Assembly: GCA_036403035.1 (NCBI GenBank) | Contig: DASWRT010000526.1 | Span: forward strand, 1 to 8,389 | Origin: DASWRT01 sp036403035 | GTDB lineage: Bacteria; Pseudomonadota; Alphaproteobacteria; ATCC43930; CGMCC-115725 | Length of the DNA: 8,389 nt | Direction of reading: 5' to 3' | Shown here: piece by piece, positions 1 to 4,974 of the stretch | Layout: each line of letters starts with the position of its first letter | How positions within the stretch are numbered: the first letter of the stretch is position 1 | Position numbers and translations under genes: made by a program | Notes under the pieces: generated by a model | What the model saw: only the letters and a program-made list of their open reading frames with translations | Told to the model about the DNA's origin: nothing | Database searches by the model: none

Positions 1-228
1 CGCATCGACCAGTTCGGCACGTCGGGCTTCAACCCGGCCGACGGCATCAACCGCAGCGAGCATGGCCACGCCCTGACCCTCGATCTCGGCTGGCGCCCCA
101 AGCCCTGGCTGCGCCTCAGCGGCGAGGTTCTCGCGATCGACAGCTTCCGCGCGCTGCGCGCGAGTGGGGGCGTCAACCCGAAGACCGTCGACACCCAGCT
201 TCAGCTCAGCGCCCGCCTGTTCTTTTAG
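1..228 (+). CDS. C-terminal end of an outer-membrane beta-barrel protein (partial)
   Basis: The reading frame is open from base 1 to a TAG at 226-228, giving the last 75 residues of a protein that begins outside the window. The final residues read LQLSARLFF. Alternating hydrophobic residues ending in a terminal Phe is the signature the BAM machinery recognises at the last strand of outer-membrane beta-barrels. An earlier strand-like stretch (LTLDLGWRPKPWLRLSGEVL) also alternates as an amphipathic beta-strand. I infer a porin or related barrel in the outer membrane. The subfamily cannot be named from this fragment. Its stop overlaps by 4 bp the stop of the minus-strand small gene, so there is no room for a separate terminator between them. 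Confidence 0.7.
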   Translation, partial: RIDQFGTSGFNPADGINRSEHGHALTLDLGWRPKPWLRLSGEVLAIDSFRALRASGGVNPKTVDTQLQLSARLFF

Positions 229-494
229 CGTGCCTGTTCTTCAGGGCCAACTGCGAAGCTATTCCGTCCGGCGACGTGTCGGCGCTCCTGCGCGCCGGTG
301 CCGGCGGGTTCCCGAAGAAGCGCCGCCACCGCGGCCTCGGCTTCCGCGAGGTCGCCTCCGGGGCGCGCTTTCAGCCATTCGCGGACGGCAAGAGTGAAGC
401 AGCTATGCGGCACAAGCGATGCACGGCGCCCTTGCTCATAGGCGGCTCTGATCCGGTCGGGAAGGCTTCGTCGGATCGTTCGGTCGACGGACAT
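225..494 (-). CDS. Uncharacterised small protein, paralogue A
   Basis: This gene encodes 89 residues, from ATG at 494-492 to TAA at 227-225. I do not recognise the family and assign no function. It is 85% identical (56 of 66 residues) to the protein at 1058-1288, and residues 12-42 are completely identical. Over those 31 codons the two DNAs differ at seven positions, all third-position synonymous changes, which shows that the frame is translated and under purifying selection. The core is rich in Arg, with a Pro-His-Ser-Cys turn followed by a likely amphipathic helix (FTLAVREWLK). There is no signal peptide or membrane segment, so it is probably cytoplasmic. A G-rich stretch (GGGGGCTGAG) just before the ATG is a plausible ribosome site and is similar in the other copy. 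Relative to the other copy, the C-terminus carries about 12 extra residues, and these bring its end into the neighbouring barrel gene. Confidence 0.7.
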   Translation of the reverse strand: MSVDRTIRRSLPDRIRAAYEQGRRASLVPHSCFTLAVREWLKARPGGDLAEAEAAVAALLREPAGTGAQERRHVAGRNSFAVGPEEQAR

Positions 495-560
495 GGCTCA
501 GCCCCCGGTCATGCGACAGACAGCACCATCGCGGCGGATTTTGTTTTAAATGTTCGTAAA
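264..560 (-). repeat. Long direct repeat, copy 1 (gene plus upstream region)
   Basis: This segment and 1061-1368 are homologous and lie in the same orientation about 0.8 kb apart. The similarity covers the coding region of the small paralogues and continues upstream in blocks: the G-rich ribosome site, a GCACCATCGCG block, and the 12-mer AATGTTCGTAAA. There are no transposase genes or clear terminal inverted repeats at the edges, so I read it as a gene duplication rather than an insertion sequence. Confidence 0.7.
549..560 (-). promoter_or_regulatory. Shared upstream motif of small gene A (TTTACGAACATT)
   Basis: Read on the minus strand, the 12-mer TTTACGAACATT lies about 54 nt before the ATG of small gene A. 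The identical 12-mer lies about 68 nt before the ATG of gene B, while the intervening upstream DNA has diverged. In both copies a CAACTT lies just upstream of it. It may be a promoter element or an operator. It does not match the SigF consensus found elsewhere in the window. Confidence 0.35.
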
Positions 561-601
561 AGTTGCGCGAAGAGCGGCACGGAGTCGAGTCGTCACAAAG
601 G

Positions 602-673
602 ATGGTGCTTATCTCTAAGCTAGATGAAAATCACAATATTGCTCGTCGTACGCGCATCTCTCTGAAAGCCTAA
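602..673 (+). CDS. Possible very short peptide (23 aa), unproven
   Basis: An ATG at 602 opens 23 codons ending in TAA at 671-673, reading roughly MVLISKLDENHNIARRTRI and then a few more residues. The composition is protein-like and the codons are AT-rich, unlike the GC-rich neighbours. An AAAGG lies immediately before the ATG, too close for an ideal ribosome site, although a GTG at 605 would have better spacing. There is no homologue inside the window. It could be a remnant of an acquired gene or simply chance. Confidence 0.15.
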   Translation: MVLISKLDENHNIARRTRISLKA

Positions 674-720
674 TTCCCGCACCGGAAGCATCGGCAGCCG
701 GATGGAAAGCGGGAACGTAC

Positions 721-921
721 ATGTCGGGCGGAAAGAGCAGAAGGACGGCGCTGCTTTAACTTGAAGAGGCCGCGGACGAACTGCACGCCTGCGAGGAGGC
801 GCTCCGCGACGCCTACCGGTCGGGCGGGGATCAGATTGCGATCGAGACAGCGCGCGTGGCCTTCCAGCAGGCCGTGGCGCGGTACCTGAAGGCGGAGGCG
901 GGCCTTTACACAACGACGTGA
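721..921 (+). pseudogene. Short reading frame interrupted by one in-frame TAA
   Basis: From ATG 721 the frame reads 12 codons (MSGGKSRRTALL), meets TAA at 757-759, then continues in the same frame for 53 codons to TGA at 919-921. The part after the stop looks like a real helical protein: LEEAADELHACEEALRDAY, then a Gly-Gly turn, then a helix ending AVARYLKAEAG. It has no obvious start codon of its own. The simplest reading is one gene of about 66 codons with a nonsense mutation (one base away from GAA or CAA). A sequencing error is the alternative. A weak GCGGGA ribosome-like site precedes 721. Its AY..G and AV...LKA..G pattern loosely echoes the two flanking small proteins, but the DNA is not similar. 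Function unknown. Confidence 0.45.
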
Positions 922-1057
922 CGAGAGCGGCGAGCCGGCGCCGAGCGGGAGCGGCGCGAACGAACCCGCTCGGCATCCGTCGACGGCTGAGGCCGGCGGA
1001 ATAACGGACGACGAATGATCCGGCCAGGACTGCGTTTCGCCGCCGCGGCCGGCGGCA

Positions 1058-1288
1058 TTACCGGCCTGCGACGGACTCCCCTGACGTAACTGTGCCGGCC
1101 GGCTTGTCGAGAAGCGCCGCCACTTCGGCCTCGGCTTCCATCAGGTCGGTTCCGGGGTGCACTTTCAGCCACTCGCGGACGGCAAGAGTGAAGCAACTAT
1201 GCGGCACAAGCGACGCACGACGCCCTTGCTCGTAGGCGGCTCTGATTCGGTCCGGAATGCTTCGTGGGATGGTTCGGTCGGCGGACAT
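1058..1288 (-). CDS. Uncharacterised small protein, paralogue B
   Basis: This gene encodes 76 residues, from ATG at 1288-1286 to TAA at 1060-1058. It is the sister of the protein at 225-494: the same 31-residue invariant core (residues 12-42), the same Pro-His-Ser-Cys turn, and the same Glu/Ala-rich helix near residues 49-60. It stops right after the shared Val-Ala-Gly-Arg, whereas the other copy reads through into a short extension. This shorter form may be the ancestral length. A run of six G about 8 nt upstream of the ATG serves as ribosome site. No signal peptide, membrane helix or known motif is visible. The synonymous-only differences in the core make it a convincing gene of unknown function. 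Confidence 0.7.
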   Translation of the reverse strand: MSADRTIPRSIPDRIRAAYEQGRRASLVPHSCFTLAVREWLKVHPGTDLMEAEAEVAALLDKPAGTVTSGESVAGR

Positions 1289-1368
1289 GGTTTAGCCCCC
1301 CGTTCTTGCGATAGAAGGCACCATCGCGACGGTCCGTTCACAACGAACTCTGATTGAATGTTCGTAAA
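1061..1368 (-). repeat. Long direct repeat, copy 2 (gene plus upstream region)
   Basis: Partner of the repeat at 264-560. The coding part is the best conserved. Upstream, only the ribosome site, a GCACCATCGCG block and the 12-mer at 1357-1368 remain alike, with several insertions and deletions between them. Confidence 0.7.
1357..1368 (-). promoter_or_regulatory. Shared upstream motif of small gene B (TTTACGAACATT)
   Basis: Identical to the 12-mer upstream of small gene A and in the same orientation relative to the gene. Beyond it, 1369-1539 holds no gene; the only structure noted there is a perfect 12-bp palindrome CGGTTGCAACCG at 1488-1499, of unknown meaning. Confidence 0.35.
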
Positions 1369-1539
1369 TCCAAGTTGAAGCGTAACACGGTCTGGAATCG
1401 CCGGGAAGTTAAGCCTTTGTGTCGAAGTCGGAGACATGCCGCATCGGTGCGCACTGCCGGGTGGCGACCGTGGCGTGTGTTCCGGGTCGGTTGCAACCGC
1501 GAATCGGCGACCCGCCACCGGCCGTCACCGCCGGCGGCG

Positions 1540-2337
1540 TCATCGCGCCGTCGGAAACCTGATCTTCGGCCGGTCGATCCCGTGCATCTTGCGCAGGTAG
1601 CTGCGCATGCCGTCGACTGCCTCGGCGAGCTTGCGGGCGGCCGTCGGCTTTGCGGCCGCGGCGGCGGCGGTCAGCGCGCAGTCCTCGACTTCCCAGGGCA
1701 TGAAGGCGAAGGGCTCGCCGGCCGGGCGCGTCCAGACGATCGGGTAGGGCCGGTCGAACAGCACGCCCTTGAGCTTCTCCCGTCCGATCAGGAAGAAATC
1801 GATCTGCGCGCGGTTCGCCGCGCGCAGCAGCACGTCGAGCAGGTCGACCGAGATCACGACCGCCGACGGCCGCGCGAACTTCGCGATGCGGAATCCGAGA
1901 TCGATGTCCGGGCCGATATAGTCGACCTGCCCGTCGCCCGCGTCCGACAATAGCTCGGGAATCCTGACCTCGATGTTCGGGTTGGGGAAGGTGGCGATCC
2001 ACGCCGTTCCCTTGAGCCGCAGCGGCAGGTCGGCGAAATACTCATCCTCGTAGCGCCGCATCGCGCCGAACAGCGCGCGCAGCATCAGCGCGATCTCCTC
2101 GGCCCTCGCCGGCCGGCAGGTGAAGATGATCTCGTCCCCCATCACCTTCCAGATGTCGAGCCGCGGAAATGTCGCTTCGTCGAGGAATTCCAGGCCGACC
2201 TGACCGGTCAACATGATCGGGAAGGCCGAAAAGAACGTCTCGAAATGCTTCAGCCAGCCGACCTCTCCCAAACCGCTGAAGCTGGACTTGAAGAATGTCG
2301 ATCCCGCGACGTCGACCGACATGAAGAACCGCACCAC
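1540..2337 (-). CDS. Class III nucleotide-cyclase-like protein
   Basis: About 265 residues, cytoplasmic, with no signal peptide or membrane helix. Near the N-terminus SVDVAGSTFFK carries the first metal Asp (residue 9). WKVMGDEIIF carries the Lys expected for adenine recognition (64) and the second metal Asp (68). DYIGPDIDLGFRIAKFA carries a substrate-type Asp (139) and the conserved Arg (150). The transition-state Asn of class III cyclases appears as Asp (146). I infer a stand-alone cyclase homology domain that could make a cyclic nucleotide, or could be a non-catalytic nucleotide sensor because of that change. The start is taken at GTG 2337-2335 (a second GTG follows directly) because GAGAGGGGG lies 6-9 nt upstream. 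The frame stays open further upstream, but those residues are the antisense of the STAS gene. It is divergent from the STAS-kinase operon, which suggests a shared signalling role. Confidence 0.7.
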   Translation of the reverse strand: MVRFFMSVDVAGSTFFKSSFSGLGEVGWLKHFETFFSAFPIMLTGQVGLEFLDEATFPRLDIWKVMGDEIIFTCRPARAEEIALMLRALFGAMRRYEDEYFADLPLRLKGTAWIATFPNPNIEVRIPELLSDAGDGQVDYIGPDIDLGFRIAKFARPSAVVISVDLLDVLLRAANRAQIDFFLIGREKLKGVLFDRPYPIVWTRPAGEPFAFMPWEVEDCALTAAAAAAKPTAARKLAEAVDGMRSYLRKMHGIDRPKIRFPTAR

Positions 2338-2431
2338 CGATGACCCCCTCTCCGCGTCCGGCGTCGGCGAGCGCCGGCGGACGCGCGTCACGACCCGGCC
2401 GCGCGCTCCACAACCGGCGTTCACCCTATGA

Positions 2432-2460
2432 CTGACCGGCACGAAGGAATAGTGCATAAT
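2432..2460 (+). promoter_or_regulatory. Sigma-70-type promoter candidate for the STAS-kinase operon
   Basis: CTGACC (2432-2437) and CATAAT (2455-2460) are separated by exactly 17 bp. Each box is one base from the housekeeping consensus (TTGACA and TATAAT differ at one or two positions). Transcription would start near 2467, leaving a leader of about 50 nt before the TTG start at 2519. The DNA around it is less GC-rich than its surroundings, as expected for a promoter. Confidence 0.5.
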
Positions 2461-2477
2461 CGCGTGGTAGAGAGGAA

Positions 2478-2500
2478 CGGCCGGCATCTGCCGCCGGCCG
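2478..2500 (+). promoter_or_regulatory. Leader inverted repeat just upstream of the STAS ribosome site
   Basis: CGGCCGGC and GCCGGCCG form an 8-bp perfect stem around a 7-nt loop (ATCTGCC). It lies in the predicted 5' leader, and the ribosome site (GAGGAT) begins about 6 nt after it. It could affect translation or be an operator. GC-rich DNA makes such stems fairly common, so this is tentative. Confidence 0.3.
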
Positions 2501-2518
2501 CTTGTGAGGATAGTCCCA

Positions 2519-2839
2519 TTGAGCGACAGGGAACCGAAGGTCTTCGCGCTGCCCGCGCGCGTCGACAGCAGCAGCGCGGCCGGCTTCGAGACCGACGTGC
2601 TCGCCGCGATCGTCGGCGAGGGCACCCGGCTGATCATGGATTTCGCGAGCACGACCTACATGAGCAGCGCCGGGCTTCGCGTCGTGCTGCTGGCCGCGAA
2701 GAAGTTGAAGGCGAGCGGCGGCGACCTCGTGCTGTGCAATCTCGGCGCGCCGATCATGGAGATCTTCCGCGTCAGCGGCTTCGCCAGGATCCTCACCTTC
2801 GCGCCGGACCTCGCGACGGCCCATGACACCTTCCGATGA
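2519..2839 (+). CDS. STAS-domain anti-sigma factor antagonist
   Basis: A 106-residue single-domain protein of the SpoIIAA/RsbV kind. Such proteins bind the partner serine kinase and free the sigma factor or effector it holds, and phosphorylation of a Ser switches them off. The family hallmark is visible as DFASTTYMSSAGLRVVL: a strand, the loop with Ser49-Ser50 (Ser50 aligns with the phosphorylated Ser of RsbV) and the following helix. The N-terminal PARVDSSSA matches the first strand and turn, and GAPIMEIFRVSGFARIL is the usual C-terminal helix region. Start: TTG 2519, because GTGAGGATAG lies 7-8 nt upstream. GTG 2504 is in frame, but it has no ribosome site and would consume this one. The kinase gene follows on the same strand 74 bp later and is its likely partner. 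Confidence 0.85.
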   Translation: MSDREPKVFALPARVDSSSAAGFETDVLAAIVGEGTRLIMDFASTTYMSSAGLRVVLLAAKKLKASGGDLVLCNLGAPIMEIFRVSGFARILTFAPDLATAHDTFR

Positions 2840-2913
2840 CAGGCCAGCGCTGCCGCCGCTGACGCCGCTTTGGCGCCGCCGCCGTGCCCGCCCCGGCTGA
2901 TCGGCTCCCGGCC

Positions 2914-3384
2914 ATGCGCAGGTCGATCACCCTGAAGATACCCGGCGATCTCTCGCAGCTCGCCCCGGTCGCTTCCGCGGTCGACGGGCTGCTTGCCGAG
3001 AACGCGATCGCGCCGGACGTGGCGTTCCAGGTGAATCTCTGCATCGACGAGCTGGTCACCAACGCCGTTCGCCACGGCGTGGCGGCGGGCGGCGGCAAGC
3101 CGCTGAAGATCGGCGTGCGCGTGACGGTCGGCCGCCGCCGCGGCGTCGAGATTCAGGTCTCCGACGATGGCGCAGCCTTCGATCCGCTGACTGCGCCGCC
3201 TCCCGACCTCGACGCCGGGGTCGAGGACCGGCAGGTCGGCGGGCTCGGCGTCCACCTCGTTCGCACTTTCATGGACGAGGTCCTCTACGCCCGCCATGGC
3301 GACCGCAACGTCGTCACGCTGCGCAAACGCGCCGACGGCACGGCGGTAACGGCGCCGGACGCCGCCGCGCCGTCGAGATCCTGA
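2914..3384 (+). CDS. RsbW-type anti-sigma serine kinase (HATPase_c_2)
   Basis: A 156-residue cytoplasmic GHKL ATPase that would phosphorylate the upstream STAS protein and, in the partner-switch scheme, bind a sigma factor or other effector. The ATP-site boxes are in order: N-box CIDELVTNAVRHG with Glu46 and Asn50, G1-type box SDDGAAFDP with Asp85, and G2-type box GGLGVHLVR near residue 110. The Leu-Val-Arg after the G2 box is typical of the RsbW group. There is no membrane segment. ATG 2914 is chosen because it puts the first family strand (SITLKIPGDL) at the N-terminus; an in-frame GTG at 2884 would add 10 residues. Neither start has a clear ribosome site. The Ala/Pro-rich tail after about residue 145 is probably disordered. 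No PP2C phosphatase or target sigma factor is adjacent on this strand. Confidence 0.85.
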   Translation: MRRSITLKIPGDLSQLAPVASAVDGLLAENAIAPDVAFQVNLCIDELVTNAVRHGVAAGGGKPLKIGVRVTVGRRRGVEIQVSDDGAAFDPLTAPPPDLDAGVEDRQVGGLGVHLVRTFMDEVLYARHGDRNVVTLRKRADGTAVTAPDAAAPSRS

Positions 3385-3416
3385 GAGGCGCGGCGCCGCT
3401 CGCTGCGCCGCGCCTC
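3385..3416. terminator. Bidirectional hairpin between convergent genes
   Basis: GAGGCGCGGCGC and GCGCCGCGCCTC form a perfect 12-bp stem with an 8-nt loop, starting immediately after the kinase stop codon and lying 36 bp beyond the stop of the convergent fusion gene. There is no U-run on either strand, so it may block or stabilise transcript ends rather than act as a classical intrinsic terminator. Confidence 0.6.
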
Positions 3417-3451
3417 CGGTTCGGTCCCGGTCCGCGCCTCGCCGCGCGCTG

Positions 3452-4663
3452 CTATCGCCGGCGTTTTGGACCGGTAGCGCCCTCCTGCAACGGCCGCGTC
3501 ATCTCGCCCATGATGCGGCTCGAAAGCTGCATCATGCTGGTGCTCGCCTGGAACCACTCCCGCATGCTTTCCTCGACGAAGCGCCGCTGCACTTCGGCGA
3601 TCTGTTGCGGGCTGGTGCAGGTGAGCAGCTCCTGCGACGCTTGCGTGCCGCGGCGGACAGCATTGTTGAACAGGTCCATCCAGGCGTGCTGAACCTGCTG
3701 AAGGCTCTCGGCGCCGACCTGCGAGGACTTGGCGAGGGCCTGGATGCCCTCGGCCGTGCGTTGCGCCATTTCGCCGTACGTCCTGGTCGCTTCGACAGTG
3801 CCTCGGCTTGCCTGCTGCGCCTGATCGGCGATCATGCCCGACACCTGCCGCGCGCCCTCCATGGCCGCCGTCGTGCCCTGCCGGACCGCGCCTGCCTGCT
3901 GCTCGGTCATCCGCCGCGCCGCATCCGCCGCCGCCGTCGCGCCCTGCCGGACGGCGTCCGCCTGCTGCTCCGTCACCCGCCGCGCTGCGTCCGCTGCTGC
4001 CGTCGCGCCCTGCCGCACCGCCTCCGTCTGCCGTTCGGCCATCCGCCGGGCCGCATCGGCGCCTGTCTGGGCGGCCCTGTCGGCGCCTGCCTCGGCTCTT
4101 CCGGTGGCTCCATTGCGCTGCTGACCGCCTCCTGCCTCGCGCTGCTGCTGCTGCCGATCGGCATCCCGGCGTCCATCCTGCTCCGTCCGGGCCTGCTGCC
4201 CGCTCTCCTGCTGCGGCGAAGCGGCGTCCTCAAGTTCCTGGCGCTTTTCGGGCGACAGCTTTCGGGCGATCTCGTCGACTTCGTCTTCGCGCAGCGCCTT
4301 CTTGAGAGCCGGCCCGATCTTTTTCTCCTCCTCCCCAAGATGGCGTTCGACGACACGCTTGAACTCGCCGAGCTTCTTCAGGAAGGTCTCGTCGTTTTTG
4401 GGCATTCCGTCGAGTTCGCGGAGCGTCCTGTCGATATCGTTGGCCTCGCGCTTCGCGGGAACGAGATCCTTCGTTTCCGGATGCCGTTTCAGGACCGGAT
4501 AGAGAACCTCCTCGACCGCAGCGGCGTGCGCCTCCAGCTCCGTCTTGAGCTGGCCGAAAAGACGCTCCCGCGTCTTTACCGCGCCTTCGGACGTATCCGA
4601 CAGTTTTTCGAACAGGCTGTTCGCTCTTGCGTGATCGCGTTGGAAGAATTGCCCGATATCCAT
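3452..4663 (-). CDS. Hemerythrin-like (HHE) domain fused to a phasin domain through 22-residue repeats
   Basis: A soluble protein of 403 residues from ATG 4663 to TAG, with GAGAGG about 6 nt upstream of the start. Residues 1-145 form an all-helical HHE-type bundle: DHARANSLF (His11), LEAHAAAVEEVLYP (His46) and VVERHLGEEEKKIGP (His108, Glu112). Compared with the usual family pattern, a Glu at 50 is Val, the His pair near 74-75 is Ala-Asn, and 107 is Arg, so di-iron binding is doubtful. Residues 150-200 are a Gln/Arg/Gly-rich linker. Residues 203-268 are three 22-residue repeats (DAARRMTEQQADAVRQGATA type), with a decayed fourth to 290. Residues 291-395 match the phasin_2 pattern (AWMDLFNNAVRRG, then TSPQQIAEVQRRFVEESMREW), as in proteins that coat polyhydroxyalkanoate granules. 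The tail GPKRRR is basic. I infer a granule- or lipid-surface protein with a stress or redox link. It is divergent from the SigF locus. Confidence 0.75.
   Translation of the reverse strand: MDIGQFFQRDHARANSLFEKLSDTSEGAVKTRERLFGQLKTELEAHAAAVEEVLYPVLKRHPETKDLVPAKREANDIDRTLRELDGMPKNDETFLKKLGEFKRVVERHLGEEEKKIGPALKKALREDEVDEIARKLSPEKRQELEDAASPQQESGQQARTEQDGRRDADRQQQQREAGGGQQRNGATGRAEAGADRAAQTGADAARRMAERQTEAVRQGATAAADAARRVTEQQADAVRQGATAAADAARRMTEQQAGAVRQGTTAAMEGARQVSGMIADQAQQASRGTVEATRTYGEMAQRTAEGIQALAKSSQVGAESLQQVQHAWMDLFNNAVRRGTQASQELLTCTSPQQIAEVQRRFVEESMREWFQASTSMMQLSSRIMGEMTRPLQEGATGPKRRR
3860..4057 (-). repeat. Three tandem 66-bp repeats encoding 22-residue units
   Basis: The units lie at 3992-4057, 3926-3991 and 3860-3925 and encode residues 203-224, 225-246 and 247-268 of the fusion protein. 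The pattern DAARR-(M/V)-(A/T)-E-x-Q-x-x-AVRQG-(A/T)-TAA is kept almost unchanged in all three. A 22-residue (2 x 11) period with alternating Ala and charged faces is what amphipathic, surface-binding helices of apolipoprotein or perilipin type show. Copy number may vary between strains. Confidence 0.8.
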
Positions 4664-4743
4664 GATCGCCTCTCTTTTCTTCGGTTATTTCTGGGTAAAC
4701 GCCGGACGGCCTGGGGTGATTCATTTGGTTGGTTTTTGCGGAT

Positions 4744-4759
4744 ACATCCCGCCGGATGT
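4744..4759. promoter_or_regulatory. Inverted repeat in the divergent region before the fusion gene
   Basis: ACATCC-CGCC-GGATGT is a perfect 6-bp dyad about 80 nt upstream of the fusion gene start. Its position suits an operator for the minus-strand promoter, but no promoter boxes could be assigned with confidence and no cognate regulator is known. Confidence 0.3.
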
Positions 4760-4855
4760 TCGCGTAACTGAAGGGGCGGCCCGATCCGCGCGTGCCGACG
4801 CCCAGTATTCGAGCCCTGCGGCGAACGCCGGCCGGCCTGCTTCGGGAATAGGGAT

Positions 4856-4881
4856 GTAACCGGACTGGCTCCGGCAACGAA
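4856..4881 (+). promoter_or_regulatory. SigF promoter P1 (autoregulation of sigF-nrsF)
   Basis: GTAACC (4856-4861), a 16-bp spacer, then CGAA (4878-4881) is an exact match to the GTAACC-N16-CGAA promoter known for Caulobacter SigF. It faces the sigma gene and implies positive autoregulation. The start of transcription would fall near 4888, giving a leader of about 87 nt to the TTG start at 4975. Confidence 0.85.
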
Positions 4882-4974
4882 GTAGGCTTTATGTTCGCGT
4901 CGCCGTCGCGGAGCCCGCCCGTTCGGCAGCCGGCCGCTATCGTGCCGTTCCTGGGGCGAGGCAGGGAGAGTTGC

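Larger units (their letters stand above)
495..720. other. AT-richer non-coding patch between the duplicated genes
   Basis: This stretch separates small gene A from the broken frame at 721. It is visibly richer in A and T than the rest of the window, especially 536-565 and 600-675. It contains the upstream 12-mer shared with gene B and one possible 23-codon frame (602-673). No tRNA, transposon end or strong terminator was seen. Confidence 0.4.

Noticed and set aside
1086..1111. GTAACT-N16-CGAG, a near match to the SigF promoter
   Set aside because: Two mismatches, it lies within the coding region of small gene B, and there is no gene downstream on that strand.
1488..1499. Perfect 12-bp palindrome CGGTTGCAACCG
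   Set aside because: One or two such palindromes are expected by chance in 8.4 kb, and it is not positioned next to a clear promoter.
1354..1953. Plus-strand open frame (199 codons)
   Set aside because: It is antisense to the 3' half of the cyclase-like gene, where the minus-strand motifs are clear.
2472..2500. GGAAC at 2474-2478 as a general-stress (EcfG-type) -35 box for the STAS operon
   Set aside because: No CGTT follows at 16-17 bp. The CTGACC-N17-CATAAT pair just upstream is a better explanation.
2338..2652. N-terminal extension of the cyclase-like frame up to 2652
   Set aside because: The extra residues are the reverse complement of the STAS gene and its promoter. A GTG with a strong ribosome site at 2337 gives the normal domain start.
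3605..4771. Long plus-strand open frame (388 codons) opposite the hemerythrin-phasin gene
   Set aside because: It is the antisense of the repeat-rich, high-GC fusion gene. Its product is an Arg/Leu/Pro string without domains, and there is no ribosome site.
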